A stretch of 64,000 nt of DNA from Streptomyces chrestomyceticus JCM 4735 (GTDB lineage Bacteria > Actinomycetota > Actinomycetes > Streptomycetales > Streptomycetaceae): positions 5,952,001 through 6,016,000 of the forward strand of contig NZ_BHZC01000001.1 of the NCBI RefSeq assembly GCF_003865135.1, written 5' to 3'. This document shows, in pieces, positions 50,496 to 59,950 of this stretch (positions within the stretch are counted from its first letter, which is position 1; the number at the start of each line of letters is the position of its first letter). Below the pieces are notes generated by a model. It saw nothing but the letters and a program-made list of their open reading frames with translations. It searched no databases and was not told the origin of the DNA. The position numbers were made by a program, and so were the translations under genes.

Positions 50496-52121
50496 TCAGG
50501 CCGTATGCGCATCGCTCTGCGGCCCCGGGCCGGGCCCCGACTCCGGCCGCGCCCCGTACGCCGTCCGCCGTCCGCCCTTGCCGACCGTCGTCCGCACGGG
50601 CGGCCGGGTGGCGGCGTGCCGGTCCAGGAACGCGCCGACCTCGTCGCCCGCCCTTCCCGCGCCGTTCCGGTACGCCCGCAGCGCCCGCGCCGTCGCGTCC
50701 AGCATCGTGCGGATACGGGCCGATCTGACGTCCTCCAGGAGCGCCAGCGCCCGGGTACCGGCCGTCGCGGCCTCCTCCGGGGCCCGGCTGAGCGCGAGAT
50801 CGCCCGCGAGTTCCGCGGTGAACAGGGCGATGTTCCGGGTGAAGTGCGGGTCCTGGAGCGCCACCGCCCGGCGCGCGTGCGTCGCCGCGCGCCCCGGCTC
50901 GCCCAGTGCGGACCAGCACTGCGCCTCCAGGCCCGCCAGCTCGGCCTCCCCGTAGAAGGACATCCACTCCGGGTCGTTGTCGGACGGCCCCCGGGCGAGC
51001 AGCCGCTGGGCCCGCAGGAGCGCCTGCTCGCAGCTCCTGCGGTCGCCCAGGCCCGCCCAGCCGCCCGCCTCGCGCAGCGCCAGGAGGGACAGCAGGCGCG
51101 CCGACCCCAGGTTCTTCGCGGCCTGCTGGGCGGCCTGCGCGGCGCGTACGGCCTCCCGGGGTCGGTCCGCGTCGCGCGCCAGGAAGGCGGTGTTGCAAAA
51201 GGCGTGCGCCTCCAGGGCCGCGTCACCGGCCACCCGGGCGGTGGCCAGCGCTTCGGCGTAGTGCGACCGGGCGTCGCCGAAGCGGCCCGAGTCGTGCGCG
51301 AGCCAGCCGACGGAGATGGCGAGTTCGCCCGCGCCCGCGTGCAGGCGGTCGCTGACGGAGCTCCGCTGCACCCCGGCGTCCAGCAGCTCGTACGCGGTCC
51401 GCAGCGGCTGCGCGGCGCGCCGGTAGAGGCCCTCGCCGCCGTGCCGGTCGTCCAGCAGCCGGATGCGGCGCACGGCCTCCTCCACGGCGTCCGCCTCGGA
51501 CGCGCCGGCCCGTCCGGGGCCGTCCGCCGGGGAGGGGCGCGGTACGCGGGGCACCGCGTCCGGCAGTCCGGGCCCGGCCGCGGCCTCCGGGACGAACGGT
51601 GGCAGGGCGGTGAGCCCCAGCGCGGCGGCCGGGCCGCCCGTGATGAACGCGCGACGCAGCACGTCGCTCTCCTTGCCGGTCTGGATGTCCGTGTCGTGAC
51701 GACCGGGGCCGGCCCCGGGCCCTTCCGGGCGCCCGGCGGCCGGTCCGGCGCCTGTCCGTGCACCGGGCGGCGCCCCGGTGCCGCCGCCCGCCTCCCTTCC
51801 GTCGTCCGCCCGTGCCGTCCGGGCCCGCCGTCCGCGCACCGTCTCGCGGGGCGCGAACCCCATGTCCACGAGGGTGAGTCCGGGGAACATGTGCCGGAAC
51901 ACCCGTTCGTAGGCGTAATTCGGGCACCGGATCTCCCCGGCCTCGACGCGGCCCACGTAACGGGCGTCGCACGCGACCTGCTCCCCGATCTCGCGCGCGG
52001 CACGGCGTACCGCCGCCGCGAACTCGCCCGGTGACAGCCGGCCGCGCAACTGCCGGAAGGCGCGGTTGGGCTGGGCGGGAACGTGCTGGGACGGTGTCGA
52101 TCTCGCGGCTGGCGATGCCAT
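50496..52121 (-). CDS. HTH/tetratricopeptide regulatory protein (NsdA-like)
   Basis: 541 residues from ATG 52121 with GGAGG 7 bases upstream. The N-terminus has an XRE-like helix-turn-helix (FRQLRGRLSPGEFAAAVRRAAREIGEQVACDARYVGRVEAGEI). A Gly/Pro linker and a Tat-like or hydrophobic patch (LRRAFITGGPAAALGLTALPPF, about 160-180) precede a long all-helical region (about 230-500) of tetratricopeptide repeats. The arrangement resembles NsdA, a negative regulator of antibiotic production and sporulation in S. coelicolor, but the exact orthologue cannot be fixed from sequence reading. The C-terminus is disordered. Confidence 0.75.
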   Translation of the reverse strand: MASPAARSTPSQHVPAQPNRAFRQLRGRLSPGEFAAAVRRAAREIGEQVACDARYVGRVEAGEIRCPNYAYERVFRHMFPGLTLVDMGFAPRETVRGRRARTARADDGREAGGGTGAPPGARTGAGPAAGRPEGPGAGPGRHDTDIQTGKESDVLRRAFITGGPAAALGLTALPPFVPEAAAGPGLPDAVPRVPRPSPADGPGRAGASEADAVEEAVRRIRLLDDRHGGEGLYRRAAQPLRTAYELLDAGVQRSSVSDRLHAGAGELAISVGWLAHDSGRFGDARSHYAEALATARVAGDAALEAHAFCNTAFLARDADRPREAVRAAQAAQQAAKNLGSARLLSLLALREAGGWAGLGDRRSCEQALLRAQRLLARGPSDNDPEWMSFYGEAELAGLEAQCWSALGEPGRAATHARRAVALQDPHFTRNIALFTAELAGDLALSRAPEEAATAGTRALALLEDVRSARIRTMLDATARALRAYRNGAGRAGDEVGAFLDRHAATRPPVRTTVGKGGRRTAYGARPESGPGPGPQSDAHTA

Positions 52122-52352
52122 GGCGGAGCCTCCGTGCCCTCTCCGTGGCGGTGCCGCGGCCTGGCGGTGCGGCGGGACGACGGTACTAGCTGTGACCGGG
52201 TCGAGACACAGGGTTTGGCTACAAAACGGATATCTCACACCTGATCCGCCATGAAGTGCCATCCTTTGCGGCGGTCCGCCGCCGTAGCCGTTGACGTGTC
52301 CGGACGTTGAACAGGAAGTAAAGGGACCGGCGTGTGCAGAGGAGGGGTTTCC

Positions 52353-52913
52353 GTGCGGGAGTCCGGTGTGGCCGACGTCAGGACCGCCGTCAACGGTGAG
52401 GCGGGTGCCGGGGGGACGGCGCACGGCGGAGCCGGACGTGCCGGTCGCCCGGCGCACCCCAACAGCCGTCCGGGTGCGCACGGTTCACCGGCCGCGGACC
52501 GGCGCTGGCCCTCCGCGGACTGCGGTCTGCTCCCCGAGGCGCCGCGGACCTGCGACCTGGTGACGGTGCCGGCCCGCCAGGGCCTGGAGGCGGTCGACAT
52601 CCTGCGGCTGCGCGCCGGTGTGGGCCCGGTCCTGCACGACGACTCCTGCGACACCCTCGGCTTCCTGGTGCCGCCGGGCACGGCCGACGGCTGGGACCTG
52701 CCGGGCAGCGCGTGCACCCAGACGTACGAGCGCGAGGCGCCCGGCGGGGGCGCGCGGAACACCGGTGGCGCCCCCGCCGATCCGCCCGTCACGGGCACCG
52801 ACTGGCTGGTGTCCCCGGACGGGGCGTGCGGCGCGGCCACCGACCCCGTCGTCCTGCGCGAGGCCCTCGGCGAGGCGGCCCGCACGATCGAGGCCGTCGA
52901 CCGCTGCCGCTGA
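52353..52913 (+). CDS. conserved actinobacterial protein, prim-pol-related
   Basis: 186 residues from GTG 52353 (GGAGGGG 5 bases upstream). Begins with a disordered leader, then RRWPSADCGLLPEAPRTCDLVTVPARQGLEAVDILRLRAGVGPVLHDDSCDTLGFLVPPGTADGWDLPGSACTQTYE, a block I recall from small Streptomyces primase/polymerase-like proteins, and ends LREALGEAARTIEAVDRC. It is probably cytoplasmic. It shares a general scheme with the 229-residue protein at 42.5 kb. No active-site acidic pair is clear, so enzymatic activity is doubtful. Confidence 0.68.
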   Translation: MRESGVADVRTAVNGEAGAGGTAHGGAGRAGRPAHPNSRPGAHGSPAADRRWPSADCGLLPEAPRTCDLVTVPARQGLEAVDILRLRAGVGPVLHDDSCDTLGFLVPPGTADGWDLPGSACTQTYEREAPGGGARNTGGAPADPPVTGTDWLVSPDGACGAATDPVVLREALGEAARTIEAVDRCR

Positions 52914-52974
52914 GGCCGGCCCCGGCCGCTCACAACGCACACTCTGACCTGCGGCTACGCGGCATACTGGGGGC

Positions 52975-53841
52975 ATGGCGAAGAGCAGGCGCGGCCGGTC
53001 CCGTACGGGGCCCGAGGCCGTGGTGGAAACCGTGGACGGCGGCACCGCGGAACTCCGTCCCGACCGGGACCGGCCGCGCGGCTGGACCCTGCTCCTCGAC
53101 GGCGCCCCGCAGTCCCATGTGGACCTCGACGACCCGGCGTACCTGGATTTCGCGTACCAACGCCGCCTCGGCCACATCGCCGACCTGGCCGCGCCGCCCG
53201 GCAAACCCCTCCAAGTGGTGCATCTGGGCGGCGGGGCGTTGACGATGGCGCGCTATGTCGCGGCCACCCGCCCGCGCTCCACCCAGCAGGTCGTGGAGAT
53301 CGACGCGCCGCTGGTCCAGTTGGTCCGCCGGGAGCTGCCCCTGGACAGCGGCTGGCGGATCAGGGTGCGCAACGGGGACGCGCGCGCGGGGCTCGCCAAG
53401 ATCCCGGACGGCTGGGCGGACCTGGTGATCGCGGACGTCTTCCGCGGCGCGCGGACTCCGGCGCACCTGACCAGCGCCGAGTTCGCGGGCGAGGTCGCGC
53501 GGGCGCTGCGGCCCGGCGGCTGGTACGCGGCGAACCTCGCGGACGGCCCGCCGCTGGCCTTCGTACGGGCGCAGGTCGCCACGGTCCGTACGGTCTTCCC
53601 CGAGCTGTGCCTGACCGCCGACCCGGCCGTCCTCCGGGGCAAGCGCTTCGGAAACGCCGTACTCCTGGCCGCCGCCGGGCCGCTCCCGGTCGCCGAACTG
53701 ACTCGGCGGGCCGCGACCGACCCGCAGCAGGGCCGGGTCGAACACGGGCGCGCGCTCCTGGACTTCACCGGGGGAGCGCAGCCGGTGACGGACGCGACCG
53801 CGGTGGACTCGCCGTCCCCGCCGCCCGCCGTCTTCACCTGA
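52975..53841 (+). CDS. spermidine synthase-like SAM-fold protein
   Basis: 288 residues. The Rossmann-type methyltransferase/aminopropyltransferase core is clear: YLDFAYQRRLGHIADL, VVHLGGGALTMARYVAATRP (glycine loop), QQVVEIDAPLVQLVRRELP (acidic residue binding the ribose), GDARAGLAKIPDGWADLVIADVF and ALRPGGWYAANLADG. Spermidine synthases have similar motifs but these actinobacterial proteins lack the full polyamine-binding set and their product is unknown. GGCATA...GGGGGC precedes the ATG; no clear ribosome site. Confidence 0.85.
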   Translation: MAKSRRGRSRTGPEAVVETVDGGTAELRPDRDRPRGWTLLLDGAPQSHVDLDDPAYLDFAYQRRLGHIADLAAPPGKPLQVVHLGGGALTMARYVAATRPRSTQQVVEIDAPLVQLVRRELPLDSGWRIRVRNGDARAGLAKIPDGWADLVIADVFRGARTPAHLTSAEFAGEVARALRPGGWYAANLADGPPLAFVRAQVATVRTVFPELCLTADPAVLRGKRFGNAVLLAAAGPLPVAELTRRAATDPQQGRVEHGRALLDFTGGAQPVTDATAVDSPSPPPAVFT

Positions 53842-53895
53842 GCGCGCCGGGGAGGCCGTGTGGGGGCCCTGGGAGGCTCCCGGCCAACGCGGCCC

Positions 53896-54492
53896 TCACG
53901 TCGCGTGGTTGTCCGTCTCGACCGTCGGCGGGTGCCCGTTCCAGGCGCAGATGACCGAGGCGTGTCCCGCGCCGCCCCGGAAGTCGACCCGGAGCCACTG
54001 ATCCTGCTGCCACACCTGCATCTGCCAGCCCGTTTCCGGGGTGGCCGAGACCAACTGGGCGGAGTGGGCGCCCAGGTCGATGACCACGCGGCCGCCCGCG
54101 GTGGAGAAACTTTTCACCGCGCTGCCCGTCGCGGGCGGGACGGCGGCGCCGGGCGGCGGGTGCGGGCCGCTGCCCGTACCTTTTCCGCCACCGCCGGACG
54201 TGCCGCCGCCGTCCCCCTTGGGGTGATCGCCCGATTTGGCGGTCTGCCCGGGACGGGGGGAGGCCGGAGCGGACGGTTTGGGCCGGTGCGTGGAGGAGGC
54301 GCGGGGTGCGGCCCCGCCGTCGGGTCCGGCGGACGCGGACGGCGCGTTCTCGGAGAGCGGGAGCGCGCGCGGCGGGTCGTACGCCGTCCCGGCCAGCACC
54401 GTGTGCACGCCGAACCACGACAGCGTGACGGCCGCGCCTGTCGCCAGCGTCCAGGCCGCCGTGTGAACCAGTGCTCTGTGCATCTGGCTCAT
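53896..54492 (-). CDS. exported or membrane-anchored protein of unknown function
   Basis: 198 residues. One N-terminal hydrophobic segment (about 9-34, VHTAAWTLATGAAVTLSWFGVHTVLAG), then a long Pro/Gly/Ser/Lys linker (about 50-120) and a compact C-terminal domain (125-198: SFSTAGGRVVIDLGAHSAQLVSATPETGWQMQVWQQDQWLRVDFRGGAGHASVICAWNGHPP). The domain is beta-rich with one cysteine. It is transcribed away from the response-regulator gene, 191 bases apart, and may be a target of that two-component system. Confidence 0.75.
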   Translation of the reverse strand: MSQMHRALVHTAAWTLATGAAVTLSWFGVHTVLAGTAYDPPRALPLSENAPSASAGPDGGAAPRASSTHRPKPSAPASPRPGQTAKSGDHPKGDGGGTSGGGGKGTGSGPHPPPGAAVPPATGSAVKSFSTAGGRVVIDLGAHSAQLVSATPETGWQMQVWQQDQWLRVDFRGGAGHASVICAWNGHPPTVETDNHAT

Positions 54493-54683
54493 AGTGCACC
54501 ACGCGCCTCACCGGGGCAGCGGGCCGGAGGGCCCGGAGAGGGCGGAACGAAGGTGATACCGCGGGAGGTTCCGGGGCAGTAGGGGTGCAGCGTCCAACAC
54601 CCATGAAAATGCGGGCCGATGGTACGGACTGGGGCGTCAACCTCAGGTAAAGAAGTGCCCTCGAATGGCGTACGGTGCCGCCC

Positions 54684-55376
54684 ATGGCAAGTGTGCTCGT
54701 GGTCGAGGACGACCAGTTCGTGCGCTCGGCCCTCATCCGGCATCTGACCGAGGCGTCCCACACGGTACGCAGCGTCGGTACGGCCCTGGAGGCGCTGCGC
54801 GAGGTGGCCCACGTCGGCTTCGACGTGGTCATCCTGGATCTCGGCCTGCCCGACCTGGACGGGGCGGAGGCCCTGAAGATGCTGCGCGGGATCACCGACG
54901 TACCCGTGATCATCGCCACCGCGCGGGACGACGAGGCCGAGATCGTCCGCCTCCTGAACGACGGGGCCGACGACTACCTGACCAAGCCGTTCTCGGTGGA
55001 GCACCTCTCCGCCCGGATGGCCGCCGTGCTGCGCCGTTCCCGTGGCGCCGCGACGGGCGGCGAGCCGCCGTCCCGGGTGCTCCAGGTGGGCGGCCTGAGC
55101 ATCGACCCGCTGCGCCGCCAGGCCGAACTGGACGGCACGGCGCTCGACCTGACCCGCCGCGAGTTCGACCTCCTCGCCTTCCTCGCCGGCCGGCCGGGCG
55201 TCGTCGTGCCCCGTAAGGAACTCCTCGCCGAGGTCTGGCAGCAGTCGTACGGCGACGACCAGACCATCGACGTCCACCTCTCCTGGCTGCGCCGCAAACT
55301 GGGCGAGACGGCCGCACGGCCCCGGTACCTGCACACCCTGCGCGGGGTCGGAGTGAAACTGGAGCCACCGCTGTGA
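54684..55376 (+). CDS. OmpR/PhoB-family response regulator
   Basis: 230 residues from ATG 54684; an in-frame GTG at 54675 is possible. Receiver domain (1-115) with acidic pair Glu8/Asp9/Asp10 (VVEDDQ), phospho-acceptor Asp52 (VILDLGLPDLDG) and Lys of DYLTKPF. The C-terminal winged HTH (about 130-228) has LTRREFDLLAFLAGRPGVVVPRKELLAEVW and TIDVHLSWLRRKLGE. It pairs with the histidine kinase 95 bases downstream. Confidence 0.95.
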   Translation: MASVLVVEDDQFVRSALIRHLTEASHTVRSVGTALEALREVAHVGFDVVILDLGLPDLDGAEALKMLRGITDVPVIIATARDDEAEIVRLLNDGADDYLTKPFSVEHLSARMAAVLRRSRGAATGGEPPSRVLQVGGLSIDPLRRQAELDGTALDLTRREFDLLAFLAGRPGVVVPRKELLAEVWQQSYGDDQTIDVHLSWLRRKLGETAARPRYLHTLRGVGVKLEPPL

Positions 55377-55470
55377 CGCCCGCGCGCACGGGGCGCCGGG
55401 GAGCGTACGCGCCGGAGCCGCCGGCGCGCGCCACCGGACCCTTCCTGGCCCTTCCCCCGGAGCCGGCGCC

Positions 55471-56919
55471 GTGAGATGGGCCCTGGTCAAGGTGTGCCTG
55501 GCCGTCACCGCGATGGTCGTGGTGGCCTTCGCCGTACCGCTCGGGCTCGTCGTCAAGGAGATGGCCAAGGACCGCGCGTTCTCCAACGCCGAGCGGCAGG
55601 CCGCCACCATCGGGCCCGTCCTGGCCATCACCACCGACCACGCGCAACTGGAACGCGCCGTCGCCAGCACCGAGAGCGGCCCCCTGGGGCGCATCGGCGT
55701 CCACGTCCCGGCGGGCGCGAAGGGCGGCGAGCCGGCCGAGATCGGTTCCCGGCGGGCCAGACCCGCGGACGTCGATGCCGCGGTCGACCTCGGCCGCGCC
55801 TCCATCGCCCCGGTGCCCGGCGGCTCGGTGCTGCTCCAGCCCACCGCCGTGGCCTCCGGCATCGCGGTGGTCGAGGTGTACGTGCCGGACGCCGCGCTCA
55901 CCAACGGCGTCACCACCTCGTGGGCGGTGCTGGCGGTGGTCGGCCTCGCGCTGGTCGTCGGCTCGGTCGCCGTCGCCGACCGCCTCGGCACCCGGATGGT
56001 GCGGCCCGCCGAACGGCTGGCCGGCGCCGCCCACGACCTGGGCAGGGGCAAGCTGGGCGTACGGGTACGGGAGGACGGCCCCAGGGAACTGCGCGCGGCG
56101 GCCGCCGCCTTCAACGCGATGGCGGACCAGGTCGTCCAGCTCCTGGCCAACGAACGCGAGCTGGCCGCCGACCTCTCGCACCGCCTGCGCACCCCGCTGA
56201 CCGTGCTGCGGCTGAACGCCGCCTCGCTCGGCGAGGGCCCCGCGGCCGACCAGACCCGCGAGGCGGTCGCCCAACTGGAGCGCGAGGTCGACCAGATCAT
56301 CCGTACCGCGCGGCAGCAGCGGGCGCACGCCCAGCAGGCGGCCGCGGCGGCCGGCTGCGACGCGGCCGAGGTGATCCGGGAGCGGATGGACTTCTGGTCG
56401 GCGCTCGCGGAGGACGAGGGGCGCACGGTGCGCGTCGCGGGCGTGGACCGGCCGGTACGCATCCCCGTCGCACGTCCCGACCTCGCCGCCGCGCTGGACG
56501 CGATGCTCGGCAACGTCTTCCGGCACACCCCCGAGGGCACCGCCTTCGCGGTGGACGTGCACAATGCCGAGGACGCGGTGATCGTGCTGGTCTCGGACGC
56601 CGGCCCGGGCATCGACGACCCGGACGCGGCCCTGCGCCGCGGCCACGGGGACGGCGGCGACGGGTCCACCGGGCTCGGCCTGGACATCGTGCGGCGGCTC
56701 GCGGAGACGACCGGCGGGGACGTCCGGATCGGCCGGTCCGTGCTGGGCGGGACCGAGGTACGGGTGTGGCTGGCGCTGGACGGCGTACGGCGGGCGCGTG
56801 CGGGGCGCCGCCGGCACACCGGGCACCGGCTGCGCCGACGGCTGGGACGGCGCCTCGGACGGTCGCGACGAGGGCGGCGGGCGGCGGGGCGTACGCAGGG
56901 CGGGGGCGGCGGGGAATGA
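55471..56919 (+). CDS. sensor histidine kinase
   Basis: 482 residues from GTG 55471. Two membrane segments (about 6-28 and 150-170) flank an extracellular sensor of about 120 residues; a HAMP domain (about 171-225) follows, then the H box LSHRLRTPLT with His237, and an ATPase domain with N box LGNVFRHT, G1 SDAGPGID and G2 STGLGLDIV. The C-terminal 40 residues are unusually Arg/Gly-rich and may bind membrane or nucleic acid or be unstructured. The stimulus is unknown. Confidence 0.93.
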   Translation: MRWALVKVCLAVTAMVVVAFAVPLGLVVKEMAKDRAFSNAERQAATIGPVLAITTDHAQLERAVASTESGPLGRIGVHVPAGAKGGEPAEIGSRRARPADVDAAVDLGRASIAPVPGGSVLLQPTAVASGIAVVEVYVPDAALTNGVTTSWAVLAVVGLALVVGSVAVADRLGTRMVRPAERLAGAAHDLGRGKLGVRVREDGPRELRAAAAAFNAMADQVVQLLANERELAADLSHRLRTPLTVLRLNAASLGEGPAADQTREAVAQLEREVDQIIRTARQQRAHAQQAAAAAGCDAAEVIRERMDFWSALAEDEGRTVRVAGVDRPVRIPVARPDLAAALDAMLGNVFRHTPEGTAFAVDVHNAEDAVIVLVSDAGPGIDDPDAALRRGHGDGGDGSTGLGLDIVRRLAETTGGDVRIGRSVLGGTEVRVWLALDGVRRARAGRRRHTGHRLRRRLGRRLGRSRRGRRAAGRTQGGGGGE

Positions 56920-57188
56920 ACGTTTCGGTTCCGACCGGAGGCACGGTCGCGCGTTCACCTGGCCGGTCGCCGGTCACCGGTCTCCCGCCGGAACGGTTGC
57001 CGGGCTCCTCCCGTCGGGCCGGTTCGGCTCCGGTGCTTAACCGGTCCCTTTCGCTCCCTTAACGGCGCCATAAGGCTTCCGACTGTCGTACCGAAACCGG
57101 CATTTGTCCGTTTCCTGATCGCTAGCGTGCGGGACGCACCACAGCACCACAGCACCACCGTTCCCCATGACGAACAGGCAGGCACCAC

Positions 57189-58232
57189 ATGAGTTCCTCG
57201 GCACACCGCCGCCGCACGAGCCGCAAGGCCAGGCTGATCGGTACGGCAGCGGCGGCCGCGCTGGCGGCGGGCGGCGCCTTCGCCGTCGCCGGCTCCGCGC
57301 TGGCCACCAAGGCGCCGGAAGCCGATCCGGCGGTCAAGGCCGGCGGCGCCTTCTCCCCGTACGTCGACACGTCCCTGTACCCCGCGTACGACCTGGCCGG
57401 CACCGTGAGGCAGACCGGCGTGAAGACTTTCAACCTCGCCTTCGTCACCTCCGGAGGCGGCGGCTGCGAGCCCAAGTGGGGCGGCGCGGGCGGGCTGGGC
57501 GACGACGCGGTGGCCAAACAGATCCCGGCCCTGCGCAAGGCCGGCGGCGACGTACGGATCTCCTTCGGCGGCGCCAACGGCTCGGAGCTGGGGCTGGCCT
57601 GCAAGTCGGCGGGCGAACTCGCCGCCGCGTACGGCAAGGTCATCGACAAGTTCGCGCTCAAGAAGGCCGACTTCGACATCGAGGGCGGCGCGCTGCCGGA
57701 CACCGCCGCCAACACCCGGCGCGCCCAGGCGATCGCGCAGCTCCAGAAGAAGCACCCGGGGCTGGAGGTCTCCTTCACGCTGCCGGTCATGCCCGAAGGG
57801 CTGACGCAGGACGGGCTGAACCTGATCGCCGACGCCAAGAAGAACGGCGTGCGGATCTCCGCCGTCAACATCATGGCGATGGACTACGGCGCTTCCTACG
57901 ACCGCGACATGGGCAAGTACGCCATCCAGGCCGCCACGGCCACCCAGGCGCAGCTCAAGAAGACCCTCGGCCTCGGTGACGCGGCCGCCTGGAAGGCCGT
58001 CGCCGTGACGCCGATGATCGGCGTCAACGACGTACAGAAAGAGATCTTCACGGTCGAGGACGCCAAGGAACTGGTCAAGTTCGCTCAGGCCAAGCACCTC
58101 GGCTGGCTGTCGATGTGGTCCGCCACGCGCGACAAGGCATGCCCTGGCGGCCCGCAGAACTCCGCTCAGCCCACGTGCAGTTCCGTCGCCCAGAAGCCGC
58201 TCGACTTCACCAAGGCGCTCGGCGCGTACTGA
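57189..58232 (+). CDS. secreted GH18 chitinase-like glycoside hydrolase
   Basis: 347 residues. Signal peptide (about 14-39, ending GSALA|TK). GH18 barrel motifs: VRISFGGANGS (SxGG type) and the catalytic ADFDIEGG with Asp161, Asp163 and Glu165 (DxDxE). MAMDYG downstream holds the substrate-binding Met/Asp/Tyr. It lacks a chitin-binding module, and no dre site is visible in the 270 bases upstream, unlike the LPMO genes. The substrate may be chitin or another beta-1,4 GlcNAc polymer. Confidence 0.88.
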   Translation: MSSSAHRRRTSRKARLIGTAAAAALAAGGAFAVAGSALATKAPEADPAVKAGGAFSPYVDTSLYPAYDLAGTVRQTGVKTFNLAFVTSGGGGCEPKWGGAGGLGDDAVAKQIPALRKAGGDVRISFGGANGSELGLACKSAGELAAAYGKVIDKFALKKADFDIEGGALPDTAANTRRAQAIAQLQKKHPGLEVSFTLPVMPEGLTQDGLNLIADAKKNGVRISAVNIMAMDYGASYDRDMGKYAIQAATATQAQLKKTLGLGDAAAWKAVAVTPMIGVNDVQKEIFTVEDAKELVKFAQAKHLGWLSMWSATRDKACPGGPQNSAQPTCSSVAQKPLDFTKALGAY

Positions 58233-58266
58233 AGCCGGCCGGGCGCGGCACCGAGCCACACCCCCG

Positions 58267-58306
58267 GGCGGGACACAGCGGCCACCCCCCGCCGCTGTGT
58301 CCCGCC
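58267..58306. terminator. bidirectional terminator between chitinase-like gene and bglC
   Basis: Perfect 16-bp stem (GGCGGGACACAGCGGC and its complement) with an 8-base C-rich loop. It sits midway between the convergent stops at 58232 and 58311 and should serve both genes. Confidence 0.85.
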
Positions 58307-58310
58307 GCCC

Positions 58311-59765
58311 TCATGAGGCGGTCACATCGCTGCTCAGGGCCGGCAGTTCGCCGGTGCGCGCCACGTCCGCGTACCAGTGGGCGCTCGACTTGGGCGTACG
58401 GGCCTGCGTCGTGAAGTCCACGTACACCGAGCCGAACCGCTTGCTGTAGCCGTACGCCCATTCGAAGTTGTCCATCAGCGACCACAGGAAGTAGCCGCGC
58501 AGGTCGGCGCCGTCGGTGAGCGCGCGGTGCACGGCGGCGAGGTGGCCGTGGACGTAGGCGATGCGCTCCGGGTCGTGCACCGCGCCCTCGGCGTCGGGCA
58601 GGTCGTCGTAGGCCGCGCCGTTCTCGGTGACGAACAGGGGCAGGCCGGGGGCCTCCCGGTGAAAGCGCATGAGCAGGTCGTAGAGGCCGGTCGGATCCAC
58701 CGACCAGCCCATCGCCGTACGGTCGCCCGGCGGCTGGTGGAAAGCCACCCGGTCGGATCCCGGCCAGGGCGAACCGGCCCCGGCGCCGTGCCCGTCGTGC
58801 CGGGGCAGGGGGGCGTTGTCAGTGCCGCCTGATACCACTGTGGGTGTGTAGTAATTGATGCCCAGCGCGTCGAGGGGGTGCTTGATGACGGCGAGGTCGC
58901 CATCGCGGACGAAGGTCCAGTCGGTGATACGCGCGGTGTCCGCGAGGAGGTCCGCGGGGTATGCGCCGCGCAGCAGGGGCCCGGTGAAGATACGCGTCGC
59001 CAGTGCGTCGATCCGCCGCTGAGCCTCCAGGTCCCCGGGTGCGTCGGTGCGGGCCCGTACGGCCGCCGGGTTGAGGCTGATCATGACCCGGCCGCGGGCG
59101 GGCAGCGCGGCGCGCAGCGCCTGGGCGGCCAGCCCGTGCGCGAGGTTGAGGTGGTGCGCGGCGCGCAGGGCGGCCTCGGAATCGGTGCGGCCGGGTGCGT
59201 GCACCCCCGACCCGTAACCGAGGAACGCGCTGCACCACGGCTCGTTGAGGGTGGTCCACCACTCGACACGGTCGCCGAGGGCGTCCGCGACGATCGCCGC
59301 GTAGTCGGCGAAGCGCCGCGCGGTGTCCCGGTGCGGCCAGCCGCCTCCCGAGGCGGAGCCGCCGTGGATGTCGGCCTCCAACTCCTGCGGCAGGTCCCAG
59401 TGGTAGAGCGTGAGCACCGGCGTGATGCCGTGGGCGAGCAGGTCGTCGACGAGCCGGCGGTAGAAGTCGAGGCCGCGCTGCACGGCGGGGCCGCGGCCGG
59501 TCGGTTGCACCCGTGACCAGGAGACGGAGAAGCGGTAGGCACCGAGCCCGAGGGCGGACATCAGCTCCACGTCCTCGTGGCGCCGGTGGAAGTGGTCGAC
59601 GGCGACGTCACCGGTGTCGCCCCCGGCGACCTTGCCGGGGGTGTGGCTGAAGGTGTCCCAGATCGACGGGGTGCGGCCGCCCTCCCGGGCGGCGCCCTCG
59701 ACCTGATAGGCGGCGGTGGCCGCACCCCAGACGAAGCCGGGCGGAAAGCGGAGGGGGCAGGACAT
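58311..59765 (-). CDS. bglC: GH1 beta-glucosidase
   Basis: 484 residues from ATG 59765. Complete GH1 set: [14 protein letters not shown] near the start, YHWDLPQ, acid/base Glu175 (TTLNEPW), GINYYTP, and nucleophile Glu381 (FVTENG), with the aglycone-site [13 protein letters not shown]. There is no signal peptide, so it hydrolyses imported cellobiose and cello-oligosaccharides to glucose inside the cell. It is the last gene of the ceb operon, the order found in other streptomycetes (cebR divergent from cebEFG-bglC). Confidence 0.93.
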   Translation of the reverse strand: MSCPLRFPPGFVWGAATAAYQVEGAAREGGRTPSIWDTFSHTPGKVAGGDTGDVAVDHFHRRHEDVELMSALGLGAYRFSVSWSRVQPTGRGPAVQRGLDFYRRLVDDLLAHGITPVLTLYHWDLPQELEADIHGGSASGGGWPHRDTARRFADYAAIVADALGDRVEWWTTLNEPWCSAFLGYGSGVHAPGRTDSEAALRAAHHLNLAHGLAAQALRAALPARGRVMISLNPAAVRARTDAPGDLEAQRRIDALATRIFTGPLLRGAYPADLLADTARITDWTFVRDGDLAVIKHPLDALGINYYTPTVVSGGTDNAPLPRHDGHGAGAGSPWPGSDRVAFHQPPGDRTAMGWSVDPTGLYDLLMRFHREAPGLPLFVTENGAAYDDLPDAEGAVHDPERIAYVHGHLAAVHRALTDGADLRGYFLWSLMDNFEWAYGYSKRFGSVYVDFTTQARTPKSSAHWYADVARTGELPALSSDVTAS

Positions 59766-59950
59766 GGCGGTACTCCCGTTCACGAGGACGCGGCGCACGG
59801 CACGGGCCGTGCGGAGCGCGTGGCGCGAGTGGTGCAGGCGGTGCATGCGGTGCGGGCGGGCGGTGCGAGTGGTTCACGGGGACGGCCCGGCCCGTACGGC
59901 AGCACGTACGGACCGTACGGCCCCGGGGGAGCGGCGCGGCGGCCCATCGG

